Below are positions 10,501-18,548 of a DNA stretch of 64,000 bases, piece by piece; position 1 is the first letter of the stretch, and each line of letters begins with the position of its first letter. A model generated the notes under the pieces. That model saw only the letters and a list, made by a program, of their open reading frames with translations, was not told where the DNA came from and made no database searches. Origin of the DNA: Anoxybacteroides tepidamans (GTDB lineage Bacteria; Bacillota; Bacilli; Bacillales; Anoxybacillaceae); assembly GCF_014201465.1 (NCBI RefSeq), contig NZ_JACHEP010000011.1, positions 32,382 through 96,381 of the forward strand, read 5' to 3'. The position numbers were made by a program, and so were the translations under genes.

Positions 10501-11228
10501 CGATTCAAAGCGATCTGTATGAAGAAGTGGTTCGGCGAATGAACTGGATTTATCCGTATTTGTCGTCCACCGTTTCGCGCGCTAAACAGACGGTGTCTGA
10601 ATTAAAACGGCAACGGGAAACGTTTGGGGTTCATGGAGATCAAGCTTTGTTGCGTCCGTTTCGCACTGAAATCATCGAACGCCCTCGTTTTATGCAGGCG
10701 AAGAAATTGAGCCCTGCTGAAAAAGGAACAGTCATGCACCTTGTCATGCAGCATATCGATCTAAAACGAGATGTCACGGAAGAAACGATTCGCGATCAAA
10801 TCACTAAAATGGTTCATGGCGAATGGCTGACGGAGGAACAGGCGAGAGAAGTGGATATCGCAAGTATTTTAACATTTTTCCAAACCGACATCGGACGGAG
10901 ATTGCGCCAAGCAGCGCTTGTGGAACGCGAAGTGCCGTTTAACTTAGCGCTTTCTGCCCATGAGACATATGCACAATGGGGAGATGGAGAAGAAACGGTA
11001 CTCGTTCAAGGTGTATTCGATTGCGTATTTGAAGATGAACAAGGTTTCGTATTAATCGATTTTAAAACAGATCATGTGCGTTGGGCGGACAACGTCCAGA
11101 CGTTGATCAAAGAGCGGTATCACGTGCAAATGGAGCTGTATCGCCGGGCGGTCGAACAAATTTGGAAAAAGCGCGTCGATGAATGCTACATCTATGTCTT
11201 TGACTGTGCACAATTGTTTCCAATGTAG
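7506..11228 (+). CDS. addA: ATP-dependent helicase/nuclease subunit A
   Basis: AddA is the UvrD-type 3'-5' helicase motor plus second nuclease of AddAB. The 1240-residue protein has Walker A AAAGSGKTAV at about 33-42, Walker B/motif II IDEYQDVN, motif III VGDVKQSIYRFR, motif V/VI (TIHKSKGLEFPVV, RVLYVALTRAKEKL) and a C-terminal RecB nuclease with VLIDFKTD near 1183. Translation probably starts at GTG 7506, which overlaps the addB stop; an in-frame ATG at 7515 is the alternative. GGGGGTGAAG lies at the right distance. The gene is followed 12 bases later by sbcD. Confidence 0.97.
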   Translation: MGNMLPPKPQGVHWTDEQWRAIATDGAHTLVAAAAGSGKTAVLVERIIQKILDEQHPIDIDRLLVVTFTNAAAAEMRQRIGERIEKALAEHPHSLHLRRQLSLLQKALISTIHSFCLDVIRKYYYLINIDPVFRIADETEIELLKEEIIEELFEEQYGKEGNEAFLNVVDRYTSDRTDADLQTIILRLYEFSRSHPYSNEWLNGLVTMYDIADNATIDELPFARYLFQYIDFQLQAAQHMIQQALELTNQPNGPVYLRETLENDLIKLQELEKARNDSWQKLYEAFQSLAWATAKRKPKNEEYDEELIEVIKELRDKAKAKMKDVKEELFSFKPETWLRHLREMKPVVATIVDLVQQLAERLQKRKEEKGIVDFSDLEHYCLQILRDPSSTPDRPIPSDAALDYRAQFVEVLIDEYQDVNMVQEMILQLVIHDDEAMGNLFMVGDVKQSIYRFRLAEPFLFLKKYQRFSTSGEGAGVRIDLARNFRSRREILDGTNFIFKQIMGETVGEIAYDDDAALRFGATYYPEKEQPVECILIDRADNGTEEQEEQNEQQELENAQLEARWMAQKIKQLIDEPFYVYDRHLQKERRMMYRDIVILLRSMPWASPIMEEFRKQGIPIYAELSDGYFAATEVSIMLSLLKVIDNPYQDIPLAAVLRSPIVGLDENELSLLRLEKTKGSFYEAFLAFLEKRPATEKERALYKKIDSFAQKLQTWRTTARQSSLAELIWRVYRDTNFYDYVGGMPGGKQRQANLRALYEKARQFEKTSFRGIFRFLRFIERMQERNNDFGAARSLGEQEDVVRLMTIHKSKGLEFPVVFVAGLGKNFNMQDLRRNYLMDKDLGFAAHFVHPRLRVSYPTVAQLALKRKLELELLAEEMRVLYVALTRAKEKLYLVGTVKKLENEKKRWQSVCAHHDWLLPDYVRASAKCYLDWIGYSLVRHTDDSILRHGRIAENEIADHPSKWVIQVVAASEIYKQENKREQATEQMSELMQRVERIPIQSDLYEEVVRRMNWIYPYLSSTVSRAKQTVSELKRQRETFGVHGDQALLRPFRTEIIERPRFMQAKKLSPAEKGTVMHLVMQHIDLKRDVTEETIRDQITKMVHGEWLTEEQAREVDIASILTFFQTDIGRRLRQAALVEREVPFNLALSAHETYAQWGDGEETVLVQGVFDCVFEDEQGFVLIDFKTDHVRWADNVQTLIKERYHVQMELYRRAVEQIWKKRVDECYIYVFDCAQLFPM

Positions 11229-11240
11229 GGGGGGAGAACG

Positions 11241-12416
11241 TTGCGAATTTTGCATACCGCCGATTGGCATTTAGGAAAAACGCTCGAAGGCCGGAGCCGA
11301 TTTCGTGAACAAGAGCAATTTGTGGACGAACTTGTGTCCATTGTTAAACAAGAACAAATTGATGTTGTGTTGATAGCAGGAGATGCGTTTGATTCCGTCA
11401 ATCCGCCAGCAGCGGCGGAACAATTGTTTTATGAAAGTATTGCAAGACTTTCTGATAACGGAAAACGTCCTGTCGTCGTGATTGCCGGCAATCATGATCA
11501 TCCTGACCGCCTTTCCGCTACCTCCGTGTTGGCGGCGGCACATTCGATTACATTGCTCGGATTGCCGACAACCGATGTTCAGACGATTTACGTTCCATCG
11601 TGTGAGGAAACGTTAGTGCTTGCCGCGCTTCCGTATCCATCCGAATCACGGTTGGCACAACTGCTTGCATCTGAAAATGACGAAAAACAGTTGCGCAAGC
11701 AGTACGATGAAAAAGTAGGTGAAATATTTGCGGCGATGAACGAACGTTTTCGCGATGATACCGTCAATATCGCTATGAGCCATCTTTATGTAGCAGGAGG
11801 AGCGACATCGGATTCGGAGCGGCCGATTGAAGTCGGCGGAGCTTACACCGTTTCACCGGAGCGCTTTCCGTCACGGGCACAATATGTTGCACTTGGACAT
11901 TTGCACCGTCCACAAAGCGTGGGGCGTTCGGGCATGCCCGCCCGTTATTCCGGTTCGCCGCTTGCTTATAGTTTTTCGGAAGCGGGATACGCCAAATCAG
12001 TCACCATTGTCGATGTGCATCCTAGACAGGAAGCGAACGTGTCGGAAATTCTGTTATCAAGCGGCCGGCCACTTGTCAAATGGAAAGCGACCGAAGGCGT
12101 AGCACAAGTGTATCGGTGGCTTGACGAAGGAAAGGACCGGAACGCGTGGATTGACTTAGAAATTAATGTCGAACATTCATTAACATTAGAAGAAATTCAT
12201 CGTTTGCGAAAGCTGTATGATGGATTTATATATATTCGCCCGCATTTTTTAACGAAAGAAGAAATGGTGCAGGAAACGCGGGAACATGTCGCGATTGAAA
12301 CATTGTTTGAACGCTTTTATGAAAAACAAACTGGCGGAGCGAAACCGACGAATGAACTTGTTCAGCTGTTTCTCGAACTACTTGCCGATGAAGACGAGGA
12401 TGGTGACGACCAGTGA
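11241..12416 (+). CDS. sbcD: Exonuclease subunit SbcD
   Basis: SbcD (Mre11-like) is the Mn2+-dependent nuclease of SbcCD, which cleaves hairpins and processes blocked DNA ends. The 391-residue protein has the metallophosphoesterase motifs HTADWHLGK at the N-terminus, AGDAFD, GNHDHPDR and the histidines of HLYVAGG and GHLHRPQ. Translation starts at TTG 11241, directly after GGGGGGGAGAACG. No ATG is available at the conserved N-terminus. The stop overlaps the sbcC GTG by four bases (GTGA), the typical coupled arrangement. Confidence 0.96.
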   Translation: MRILHTADWHLGKTLEGRSRFREQEQFVDELVSIVKQEQIDVVLIAGDAFDSVNPPAAAEQLFYESIARLSDNGKRPVVVIAGNHDHPDRLSATSVLAAAHSITLLGLPTTDVQTIYVPSCEETLVLAALPYPSESRLAQLLASENDEKQLRKQYDEKVGEIFAAMNERFRDDTVNIAMSHLYVAGGATSDSERPIEVGGAYTVSPERFPSRAQYVALGHLHRPQSVGRSGMPARYSGSPLAYSFSEAGYAKSVTIVDVHPRQEANVSEILLSSGRPLVKWKATEGVAQVYRWLDEGKDRNAWIDLEINVEHSLTLEEIHRLRKLYDGFIYIRPHFLTKEEMVQETREHVAIETLFERFYEKQTGGAKPTNELVQLFLELLADEDEDGDDQ

Positions 12417-15400
12417 AGCCGATTCGCTTAACGGTTGCGGGATTACATAGCTTTCGCGAAAAGCAAACGATTGAATTTGAAAAGCTGTGCGAAGGCGGTC
12501 TTTTTGGCATTTTTGGGCCGACAGGGAGCGGAAAATCTTCCATTTTAGATGCGATGACATTGGCGCTATATGGAAATGTTGAACGAGCTGCAAACAATAC
12601 GCACGGAATTATGAATCATGCGGAAAACGAACTGTCCGTTTCATTTACGTTTGAGTTAGCTAACGCCAATGGGAAGAAGCGATACACGGTTGAACGAAGT
12701 TTTAAACGAAGCGATGAACTTCGTGTAAAAACAGCCGCAAGCCGCCTAATTGAAGAAGGAACCGAACGAGTTGTGTTAGCGGATAAAGCAAGAGAGGTCG
12801 ATGAACGAATCAAACAGCTGCTTGGCTTAGAAATGAAAGACTTCACCCGAGCGGTCGTGTTGCCGCAAGGGAAATTTGCTGAATTTTTATCGCTGAAAGG
12901 TGTCGAGCGGCGGCAAATGTTACAGCGGCTTTTTAACCTTGAGCGATACGGGGATGAGTTAAATAAAAAATTAAAGGCAAGACTGACAAAAGCAACGGCA
13001 AAATTAGAAACGATTCGAGCGGAGCAAACAGGGCTTGGAGATGCTTCAAAAGAAACGGTCGATGAGCAAAAACGGCAATTATCGGCGCTTGAACGGGAGC
13101 TTGAACAGCAACAGTTGCGGCTTCAACAAATAAACGAGCGCTATGAACGAGAAAAACAGCTATGGCAATGGCAAAAAGAAAAAGAGTACGTAAAACATCA
13201 ATTAGAAATGTGTCGCCAAGAAGAAGAAATGATCGTTCATCTCGAGCAAAAGCAAAAGCAAGCCGAGAAAGCGGAACGGCTGCTTCCGTACGTTCAACAA
13301 TACGAACAAGCAAAACGAGAAGTCGAAAAATGGACAAACGAACTTGAAACGATGGAAAAGCAATTATACATTGCGCGACAGCAATATGAACAAGCGACGG
13401 AAGCATATCGCTTGATCCGAGCAAAAAAAAATGAAGAAGAACCGAAATGGTTACAAAAAAAAGAACAGCTCTTGCAGGCGCAACAACTGTTGGAGCGAAT
13501 GAAGCAAATCGAACGAGAAATCGATGAGATGAACAAACAAATCGAACATATCGCTGCAAAAGAAGAGCAGGCGAAACAAGCTTTCGAACAGCTTTCCGAT
13601 CTTTATGAACGGGCGCTAGAAAAGCAGAAAAGATTAAAAGAAGAATGGCAGCAAAAACAAGTAGACGCGCAAGTGAAAGAGCGCATGTATCGGGCATATG
13701 AAGAGAAAAAGGATATTCAAACGCTCGATCAACTGTTACAAGAGACTAAAGAAGAATGGCGACAAAAGCAAGCGCGCTATGATCAACTTGTGCAAATGGA
13801 AAATGCGCATGTGCGGCAATGGGAGAACTTAAAGAAAAAAGAGCATGAACATTTTAGACGAATCGAAATGTTCTATCACCGCATATGTGAGTGCGAAGGA
13901 CAACTAGAAAAGCTTCTCTATAAAATCAAGCAAAAACAAAAATTAGCCGAGCAAGAACGCATTCGTCATGCGGCATCGATGCTAGCTGTTACATTAGAAG
14001 ACGGAAGCCCTTGCCCTGTTTGCGGCTCTATTCATCATCCTGCTCCTGCGCAACCGCCAAGCAGTCATACCGGCGAACAACAGCTGGCGGAATGGGCAGA
14101 ATGGTTTGAGCAAGCACAAGCGCTTGTTCAACCATTTCAGGCGTTGAAAATGCAGTTTCAGCAGTTAGCGGAAATGATGATGCAAGAAGAGCAACAACCG
14201 TTTACCATAAGCCATATAGAAAAAGCGAAAAAAGAAATGGAAAGCGAGCAAAATTGTTCGATCGCTGAACAGCTGCACCACCTTTCCGTTGAAATAAAAG
14301 CGCTGCATCAAGATTACTTGCAATGCCGCGAAGACACGAATGATATACTTAAACAACGAAAAATGCTCGAAACAAGGCGGCAAGATGTTTTGCACCAACA
14401 AGCGGCTCTCGAGCAAGAGATCAACGAACGGATCGAGAAATATGCCGAACGGGAACGCGTGCGAGAAGAAAAGCTGAAAAAATGGTTGGAAACGTATCAC
14501 GATCTATCGTTTGAAACGATCGAACAAATGATGAAACAATTGCAGGATGCTGAAAAAGAGGCACAATCGCTGCAAGAGAGGATTGAGAAAAGTGTTCGTT
14601 TTTTAGAAGAAAAAAGTGCGGAGCGCGAAAAGTTAAAAGAACAATGGCAACAGCTCGCACGAGAAAAAACAGAATGCTCAACGTTGCGGCAAATGAAACA
14701 GCAACAACATCAAGAATATGAACGGGTATTACCGATTTCCATTCACTGGAGAGAGCTTCAGCATTCATTAGCAGAAATCGAACAGCAACTGTTGCAACTG
14801 CAAAAACAAGAAGAAGAAGCATATGAAAAATGGGCTCATTCACAGCGGCAATATCAAATGTTAGAAGCGAATCAGCAGGCGGCACAATTGGCGCTTTCTG
14901 AAAGTGAAAAGCGATTCGAACAAACACATGCCGAATGGAGTGAACAACTCGAGCGAAGCGAATTTGCCACGAACGATGAAATTCGTCAAGCATTGTTAAC
15001 AACGGAAGAAAAAACAATAATTTCTAATAAAGTGGCGCAATACCGTGAAAAATGGCTAAAATGGCAAAACGAATGGCAACGGCTCACAGAAATCATGAAC
15101 GGCGCCGAAATAAAAGAAGAGCAGTGGCTAGAAACAGAGCGGTTACGTCTAGAAGAGGAAGAGAAGATGACGGAATTAATCAAGCGCACCGCTTCAACGA
15201 AAGCAAAAGTCGAAGAGTTAATCGAAAAACATGCTCGTTTTCAGGAACTGGAGCGGCAACGTGTCGATGTGGAGCGATTAGTGAATCAATATCGCGAGTT
15301 GCAAAACGTGTTGCGTGGCAACAGCTTTGTCGAGTTTATTGCCGAAGAACAATTGATACATGTCACCCGCGATGCATCTGAGCGGCTTGGGGCATTGACG

Positions 15401-15790
15401 CGGCAAAGATATGCGATTGAAGTCGACTCAGAAGGCGGTTTTATCATTCGCGACGACGCAAACGGCGGGGTTCGCCGTCCAGTGACGACGTTGTCAGGTG
15501 GGGAAACATTTTTAACTTCCTTGTCACTAGCGCTCGCATTATCCGCACAAATTCAACTGCGCGGCGAATATCCATTGCAGTTTTTCTTTTTGGACGAAGG
15601 ATTCGGTACTCTTGACGGCGAGTTGTTAGATGTCGTGATTTCAGCTCTAGAAAGATTGCAATCAAACGATATGGCGATCGGTGTCATTAGCCATGTTCAA
15701 GAATTGCGCGTTCGTCTGCCGAAACGGCTCATTGTCGAGCCAGCGGAACCGTCCGGACGCGGCACGCGCGTCACATTAGAAGTTATGTAG
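12413..15790 (+). CDS. sbcC: Exonuclease subunit SbcC
   Basis: SbcC (Rad50-like) is the SMC-type ATPase partner of SbcD. The 1125-residue protein has an N-terminal Walker A (GPTGSGKSSILDA, about 35-47). Two long Gln/Glu/Lys-rich coiled-coil arms flank a zinc hook CPVC at residues 534-537. The C-terminal head has the ABC signature TTLSGGETF and Walker B FFLDEGFGTLD. The start is GTG 12413, overlapping the sbcD stop. A terminator shared with the convergent gerP operon follows. In B. subtilis yisB lies between sbcC and gerPF; it is absent here. Confidence 0.96.
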   Translation: MKPIRLTVAGLHSFREKQTIEFEKLCEGGLFGIFGPTGSGKSSILDAMTLALYGNVERAANNTHGIMNHAENELSVSFTFELANANGKKRYTVERSFKRSDELRVKTAASRLIEEGTERVVLADKAREVDERIKQLLGLEMKDFTRAVVLPQGKFAEFLSLKGVERRQMLQRLFNLERYGDELNKKLKARLTKATAKLETIRAEQTGLGDASKETVDEQKRQLSALERELEQQQLRLQQINERYEREKQLWQWQKEKEYVKHQLEMCRQEEEMIVHLEQKQKQAEKAERLLPYVQQYEQAKREVEKWTNELETMEKQLYIARQQYEQATEAYRLIRAKKNEEEPKWLQKKEQLLQAQQLLERMKQIEREIDEMNKQIEHIAAKEEQAKQAFEQLSDLYERALEKQKRLKEEWQQKQVDAQVKERMYRAYEEKKDIQTLDQLLQETKEEWRQKQARYDQLVQMENAHVRQWENLKKKEHEHFRRIEMFYHRICECEGQLEKLLYKIKQKQKLAEQERIRHAASMLAVTLEDGSPCPVCGSIHHPAPAQPPSSHTGEQQLAEWAEWFEQAQALVQPFQALKMQFQQLAEMMMQEEQQPFTISHIEKAKKEMESEQNCSIAEQLHHLSVEIKALHQDYLQCREDTNDILKQRKMLETRRQDVLHQQAALEQEINERIEKYAERERVREEKLKKWLETYHDLSFETIEQMMKQLQDAEKEAQSLQERIEKSVRFLEEKSAEREKLKEQWQQLAREKTECSTLRQMKQQQHQEYERVLPISIHWRELQHSLAEIEQQLLQLQKQEEEAYEKWAHSQRQYQMLEANQQAAQLALSESEKRFEQTHAEWSEQLERSEFATNDEIRQALLTTEEKTIISNKVAQYREKWLKWQNEWQRLTEIMNGAEIKEEQWLETERLRLEEEEKMTELIKRTASTKAKVEELIEKHARFQELERQRVDVERLVNQYRELQNVLRGNSFVEFIAEEQLIHVTRDASERLGALTRQRYAIEVDSEGGFIIRDDANGGVRRPVTTLSGGETFLTSLSLALALSAQIQLRGEYPLQFFFLDEGFGTLDGELLDVVISALERLQSNDMAIGVISHVQELRVRLPKRLIVEPAEPSGRGTRVTLEVM

Positions 15791-15797
15791 GAAAACG

Positions 15798-15830
15798 AAA
15801 AGGTTGAGAGAAACTTTCTCAACCTTTTTT
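15798..15830. terminator. Bidirectional terminator between sbcC and gerPF
   Basis: AAAAGGTTGAGA / TCTCAACCTTTT hairpin with runs of A and T on both sides. It ends the addBA-sbcDC and gerP transcripts. Confidence 0.85.
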
Positions 15831-16050
15831 AATTATTGCCGGCTACATTACTGTCAAACACGTCGGGATCGAAAGAGTTCGTAAAACTAATACCGTTATT
15901 TGTAATAATGAAGTCTCCTGTATTAAACCCTCCAGACCCTGCTTGTGTTTTCGTCGCCACTTTTGGAGCGATGTATAACGTATCGCCGACTTGAAACACG
16001 GCGCCGCTGCTTACATTTGTAATTTTAATCGGACCAACAACCGCAGGCAT
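15829..16050 (-). CDS. gerPF: Spore germination protein GerPF
   Basis: GerP proteins sit in the inner spore coat and are needed for nutrient germinants to reach their receptors. The 73-residue product has the GerPA/GerPF fold pattern MPAVVGPIKI, GDTLYIAPK, GSGGFNTGDF and FDPDVFDSNVAGNN. ATG 16050 is chosen because AAAGGATGG lies 10 bases upstream; a GTG two codons earlier (16056) is too close to it. It is the last gene of the operon and starts immediately after the gerPE stop. Confidence 0.9.
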   Translation of the reverse strand: MPAVVGPIKITNVSSGAVFQVGDTLYIAPKVATKTQAGSGGFNTGDFIITNNGISFTNSFDPDVFDSNVAGNN

Positions 16051-16052
16051 AT

Positions 16053-16466
16053 TCACCCATCCTTTGTTATATGAATCGTCGCTTGCGGAATAGAAGAAGT
16101 GGAAGAAGAATCTGCTAATTGGCGAATATGTTTGATTCTAGTTTCACCGTTAATAGTGGAGGTGGAGCCAATATGAACGACTGATGCCGTCGAAGCGGCG
16201 ATCAAGTAAATCGAGCGAACGGAAAGAACAGGTGATTCATTGAGCCGATGAATGTGAAGAGGTACAGAAACATCTAATTTAGGAATCGGTTTCGTAAAAA
16301 CAGGAAACGTTCCTTCTCCTTCATTTCCGAAAAAAAGTTCATATTGCCGTTGAACAGCTAAAATGTTCGAGCGAGTGGTAATTTCCCGAGAATCGCCGAT
16401 TTGCAGAACGGAGCTAAGAAGGATCGTTTTACTATTAAGTTGCTGAACCATCGATAATCGTTTCAC
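16053..16466 (-). CDS. gerPE: Spore germination protein GerPE
   Basis: Coat-permeability protein of the gerP operon, 137 residues. It is identified mainly by position between gerPD and gerPF. It also carries the repeated SSVLQIGDS-type motif shared by small GerP proteins (SVLQIGDSREI near residue 19 and a second VVHIGSTSTI stretch). No signal peptide or membrane segment. Its stop codon abuts the gerPF start, showing tight coupling. The individual molecular role is unknown in the family. Confidence 0.85.
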   Translation of the reverse strand: MKRLSMVQQLNSKTILLSSVLQIGDSREITTRSNILAVQRQYELFFGNEGEGTFPVFTKPIPKLDVSVPLHIHRLNESPVLSVRSIYLIAASTASVVHIGSTSTINGETRIKHIRQLADSSSTSSIPQATIHITKDG

Positions 16467-16496
16467 AATATGAACAACCTTTCATCATAATAAATT

Positions 16497-16679
16497 TTAT
16501 GATCCTTTTGGAGCAAGCGGAACGAGCGGACCGATAATCAATGATTCGGGCGGAGTATCAAAAGCGGAAGATAAGTGAATTGTATCGACATCGCCAATTA
16601 GAAAGATCGATGAGCTCGTTACAGCGGTGAGATAAATATCGCCGACTTGCACTTCACGGTTAATGACCGTATAGTTCAT
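16497..16679 (-). CDS. gerPD: Spore germination protein GerPD
   Basis: A 60-residue member of the gerP operon. It carries the small-GerP pattern REVQVGDIYLTAV and SIFLIGDVDTIHLSS, and a proline-rich C-terminus. It overlaps the gerPC stop by four bases, so it is translationally coupled. Localisation to the spore coat is inferred from the family. Confidence 0.85.
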   Translation of the reverse strand: MNYTVINREVQVGDIYLTAVTSSSIFLIGDVDTIHLSSAFDTPPESLIIGPLVPLAPKGS

Positions 16680-17284
16680 AGTTTCCCCCCTTGTTTTGGC
16701 AGATGTTTGATAAAGCTTTCTAGAGATTGTTCAATATCTTCTTTCATTTTTGTGAAAATTTCCGTTTCGACATCTTCTGAAGAATTCGGATCTGGAACAT
16801 AGCCGCTGTTCATTTTTTGTTGCAAATAAAAACGAATTCGTTCGTCTATTTGACGATGAATGTCTTGCAGAATAAATTGTCGATACGTTTCATCGAGAGG
16901 ATAGGCGTATTTTTCTTCTAATTGCTCTAATATTTTTTTGCAATCACTAGTTAAATATTGGTTCACTTTTGCTTGAATGTTGCGGAGTAACACAGGCTCT
17001 GGCTTTGGAACGACTGTTTTTTCCGGACTGACTACAAAGTCTTCAATCGTCCCTGCTCCGTTTGGAGTGAGTCCAATATTTAGCGTTCCTTCCAACGTCT
17101 CGACTTTTAGCTGATCAAATTTATATTCAATTTTTTCAATCGTCGTTTGTGGATGTTGCTTTATTTCCTGAATCTCTTTTTCAAGACGGGCAAGCTGTTG
17201 TTCGAGCTGTTTGATTTTATTTGTTTGCCATATTAAATATTGCTGCAGTTTTGTAAAATAATCGTGTGGAAACGAAGCGCTCAT
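16676..17284 (-). CDS. gerPC: Spore germination protein GerPC
   Basis: The largest GerP protein, 202 residues and mostly helical. It has an N-terminal heptad-like coiled coil (NKIKQLEQQLARLEKEIQEI, about residues 23-42), a conserved middle segment around FDQLKVETLEGTLNIGLTP, and a charged C-terminal helix. Start ATG 17284 lies behind GAGAGGGTG with correct spacing; the GTG at 17296 is adjacent to that site and unlikely. It belongs to the gerP operon and overlaps gerPD. Confidence 0.88.
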   Translation of the reverse strand: MSASFPHDYFTKLQQYLIWQTNKIKQLEQQLARLEKEIQEIKQHPQTTIEKIEYKFDQLKVETLEGTLNIGLTPNGAGTIEDFVVSPEKTVVPKPEPVLLRNIQAKVNQYLTSDCKKILEQLEEKYAYPLDETYRQFILQDIHRQIDERIRFYLQQKMNSGYVPDPNSSEDVETEIFTKMKEDIEQSLESFIKHLPKQGGKL

Positions 17285-17331
17285 GTGGACAATCACCCTC
17301 TCAAAGGTCCCTTCTCTTTCAAGTATATTAG

Positions 17332-17577
17332 CTATAGGTTGTTGTCATCACTTTCTGCAAAGGTTTTTTCACGAGTCGCAGAATGAAGAGGAACCAATGG
17401 AGTGACTGCCGCTGTGATTTTTGCTTCAGGGGCGGGCTGAGCAAACCCTCCTGTATTGCTTAATGTCGAATGAGCTTGAATGCTGCCAGCGCTACCGATT
17501 TGTAACACGGATGAGTTCGAGACAGATCCGATTTTAAATTGATAAATCCATATACTTTGGTTGATGTAAAAGTTCAT
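17332..17577 (-). CDS. gerPB: Spore germination protein GerPB
   Basis: An 81-residue coat-associated protein. The N-terminus MNFYINQSIWIYQFKIGSVS followed by SSVLQIGSAGSIQ is characteristic of GerPB. The C-terminal third is Ala/Pro-rich. It follows gerPA by 12 bases with a clear GGAGTGGAACG ribosome binding site. Confidence 0.88.
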   Translation of the reverse strand: MNFYINQSIWIYQFKIGSVSNSSVLQIGSAGSIQAHSTLSNTGGFAQPAPEAKITAAVTPLVPLHSATREKTFAESDDNNL

Positions 17578-17589
17578 CGTTCCACTCCT

Positions 17590-17811
17590 TTATACGTTGC
17601 CAACGATGTTTTCGTCTGCTATATCTGCATCATTTGTGTTCGTGTTACTGTAATAGTTATATATGTGCAAACCGTTCCCTGTATTAAAAGAACCAGCACC
17701 GGCAAACGTTTTGGCGACGCTATATGGCGAAATCGCAAAAACATCTCCGATATGGAACACCCCGCTGCTCCCAATACTGTTCAGCTTTACTACTCCAACG
17801 AACGCAGGCAT
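17590..17811 (-). CDS. gerPA: Spore germination protein GerPA
   Basis: A 73-residue homologue of GerPF and the first classical gene of the operon. Pattern: MPAFVGVVKL, FHIGDVFAISP, GAGSFNTGNG and an Asn/Thr/Asp-rich tail NTNDADIADEN. ATG 17811 is preferred because AAAGGTG lies eight bases upstream; ATG 17817 would leave only two. A sigma-K-like promoter precedes it, fitting mother-cell expression late in sporulation. Confidence 0.9.
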   Translation of the reverse strand: MPAFVGVVKLNSIGSSGVFHIGDVFAISPYSVAKTFAGAGSFNTGNGLHIYNYYSNTNTNDADIADENIVGNV

Positions 17812-17840
17812 AGCCATACACCTTTCTTTCGTTCTTGCTC

Positions 17841-17868
17841 TATTTTATGGGCATGGGCGGGAAAGTGT
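17841..17868 (-). promoter_or_regulatory. Sigma-K-like promoter of gerPA operon
   Basis: On the minus strand, AC at 17868-17867 is followed 17 bases later by CATAAAATA (17849-17841). This matches the sigma-K consensus AC-N16/17-CATA-N3-TA. In B. subtilis gerP is sigma-K dependent. Prediction from sequence only. Confidence 0.6.
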
Positions 17869-17872
17869 GATT

Positions 17873-18097
17873 TTAGTTGTTGGCGACATTGTTTGCATCG
17901 GCGACATCTGGATCGGCCGTGTTGGTAAAGCTAACAAATGTATTCGTTTGCATAAAATCTCCGTTGTTTCCTCCCCCTGAGCCTAAATGAGATTTGATTG
18001 TGCTTTTGGGCGTAATTTGTAGTACGTCACCAAAGTTCACCGTTCCGTCGCCGCTGACATTTGTAATTTTGATCGGTCCGCCAATAAAAGATGGCAT
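17873..18097 (-). CDS. Extra GerPF-like spore germination protein
   Basis: A 74-residue paralogue of GerPF/GerPA: MPSFIGGPIKI, GTVNFGDVLQITPKSTIKS, GSGGGNNGDF and TADPDVADANNVANN. It lies 61 bases upstream of gerPA on the same strand with no terminator between, so read-through into the gerP operon is possible. It also has its own sigma-K-like promoter. AAAGGATGTGA precedes the ATG. It is more similar to the divergent gene at 18226 than to gerPF, suggesting a local duplication. It may coat the spore with the other GerP proteins; the role is inferred. Confidence 0.85.
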   Translation of the reverse strand: MPSFIGGPIKITNVSGDGTVNFGDVLQITPKSTIKSHLGSGGGNNGDFMQTNTFVSFTNTADPDVADANNVANN

Positions 18098-18128
18098 ACG
18101 TTCACATCCTTTCCCGTTCGTCTTATTG

Positions 18129-18155
18129 TATTGTATGAAACAGGAAAGAAAGTGT
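18129..18155 (-). promoter_or_regulatory. Sigma-K-like promoter of the extra GerPF-like gene
   Basis: Minus-strand AC at 18155-18154, a 16-base spacer, then CATACAATA (18137-18129). Good agreement with the sigma-K consensus, upstream of the gene starting at 18097. Confidence 0.6.
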
Positions 18156-18176
18156 TGAATAAGGATGGATGTCCAT

Positions 18177-18204
18177 ACCGCTTCTTCTTATAATTCATAA
18201 AATA
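18177..18204 (+). promoter_or_regulatory. Sigma-K-like promoter of the divergent GerPF-like gene
   Basis: AC at 18177-18178, a 17-base spacer, CATAAAATA at 18196-18204. The motif is the same as that before gerPA but faces right. Confidence 0.6.
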
Positions 18205-18225
18205 AAGTAATAAAAGGTGAAGAGG

Positions 18226-18459
18226 ATGATGGACGTGCCAGCGGTAATCATTGGTGGGGTGAAAGTAACAAGCGTCGGCGGAAACGGTACAGTCAATATG
18301 GGAGATGTGTTGCAAATTGCACCGAAAAGTACATCAAAATCCAATTCCGGAGCAGGTGGAAGCAACACGGGAGATTTTTTACAAACGAATACGTTTTGCA
18401 GTGTAACGAATACGATCGACGCGGATGTGAACGGATCAAGCAATGTCGCCAATAAGTGA
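18226..18459 (+). CDS. Second extra GerPF-like spore germination protein
   Basis: About 77 residues with the GerPA/GerPF signature: VPAVIIGGVKVTSVGGNG, NMGDVLQIAPKS, GAGGSNTGDFLQTNTF and IDADVNGSSNVANK. It is transcribed away from the gerP operon and forms a divergent pair with the GerPF-like gene ending at 18097. The two share FLQTNTF/FMQTNTF and DVLQI.PKST segments. Two adjacent ATGs (18226, 18229) follow AAAAGGTGAAGAGG; either may be used. A terminator overlaps the stop codon. It probably acts in the spore coat like other GerP proteins. Confidence 0.85.
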   Translation: MMDVPAVIIGGVKVTSVGGNGTVNMGDVLQIAPKSTSKSNSGAGGSNTGDFLQTNTFCSVTNTIDADVNGSSNVANK

Positions 18460-18487
18460 AAGCGTTACAATTTTGTAACGCTTTTTC
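18459..18487 (+). terminator. Terminator after GerPF-like gene
   Basis: 12-bp stem AAAGCGTTACAA / TTGTAACGCTTT with T-rich 3' side, beginning at the stop codon. Confidence 0.85.
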
Positions 18488-18548
18488 TTGAAAAATATGT
18501 TATAATTTTATTGAATTTTCTAACATTTGATATAGGGGGATGGGGAAA

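Noticed and set aside
12933..13697. Long minus-strand open frame inside sbcC
   Set aside because: It is the antisense of a Gln/Glu/Lys-rich coiled coil, which gives long hydrophobic shadow frames. No start signals; sbcC is clearly the coding strand.
14421..15017. Second long minus-strand frame inside sbcC
   Set aside because: Same coiled-coil shadow effect.
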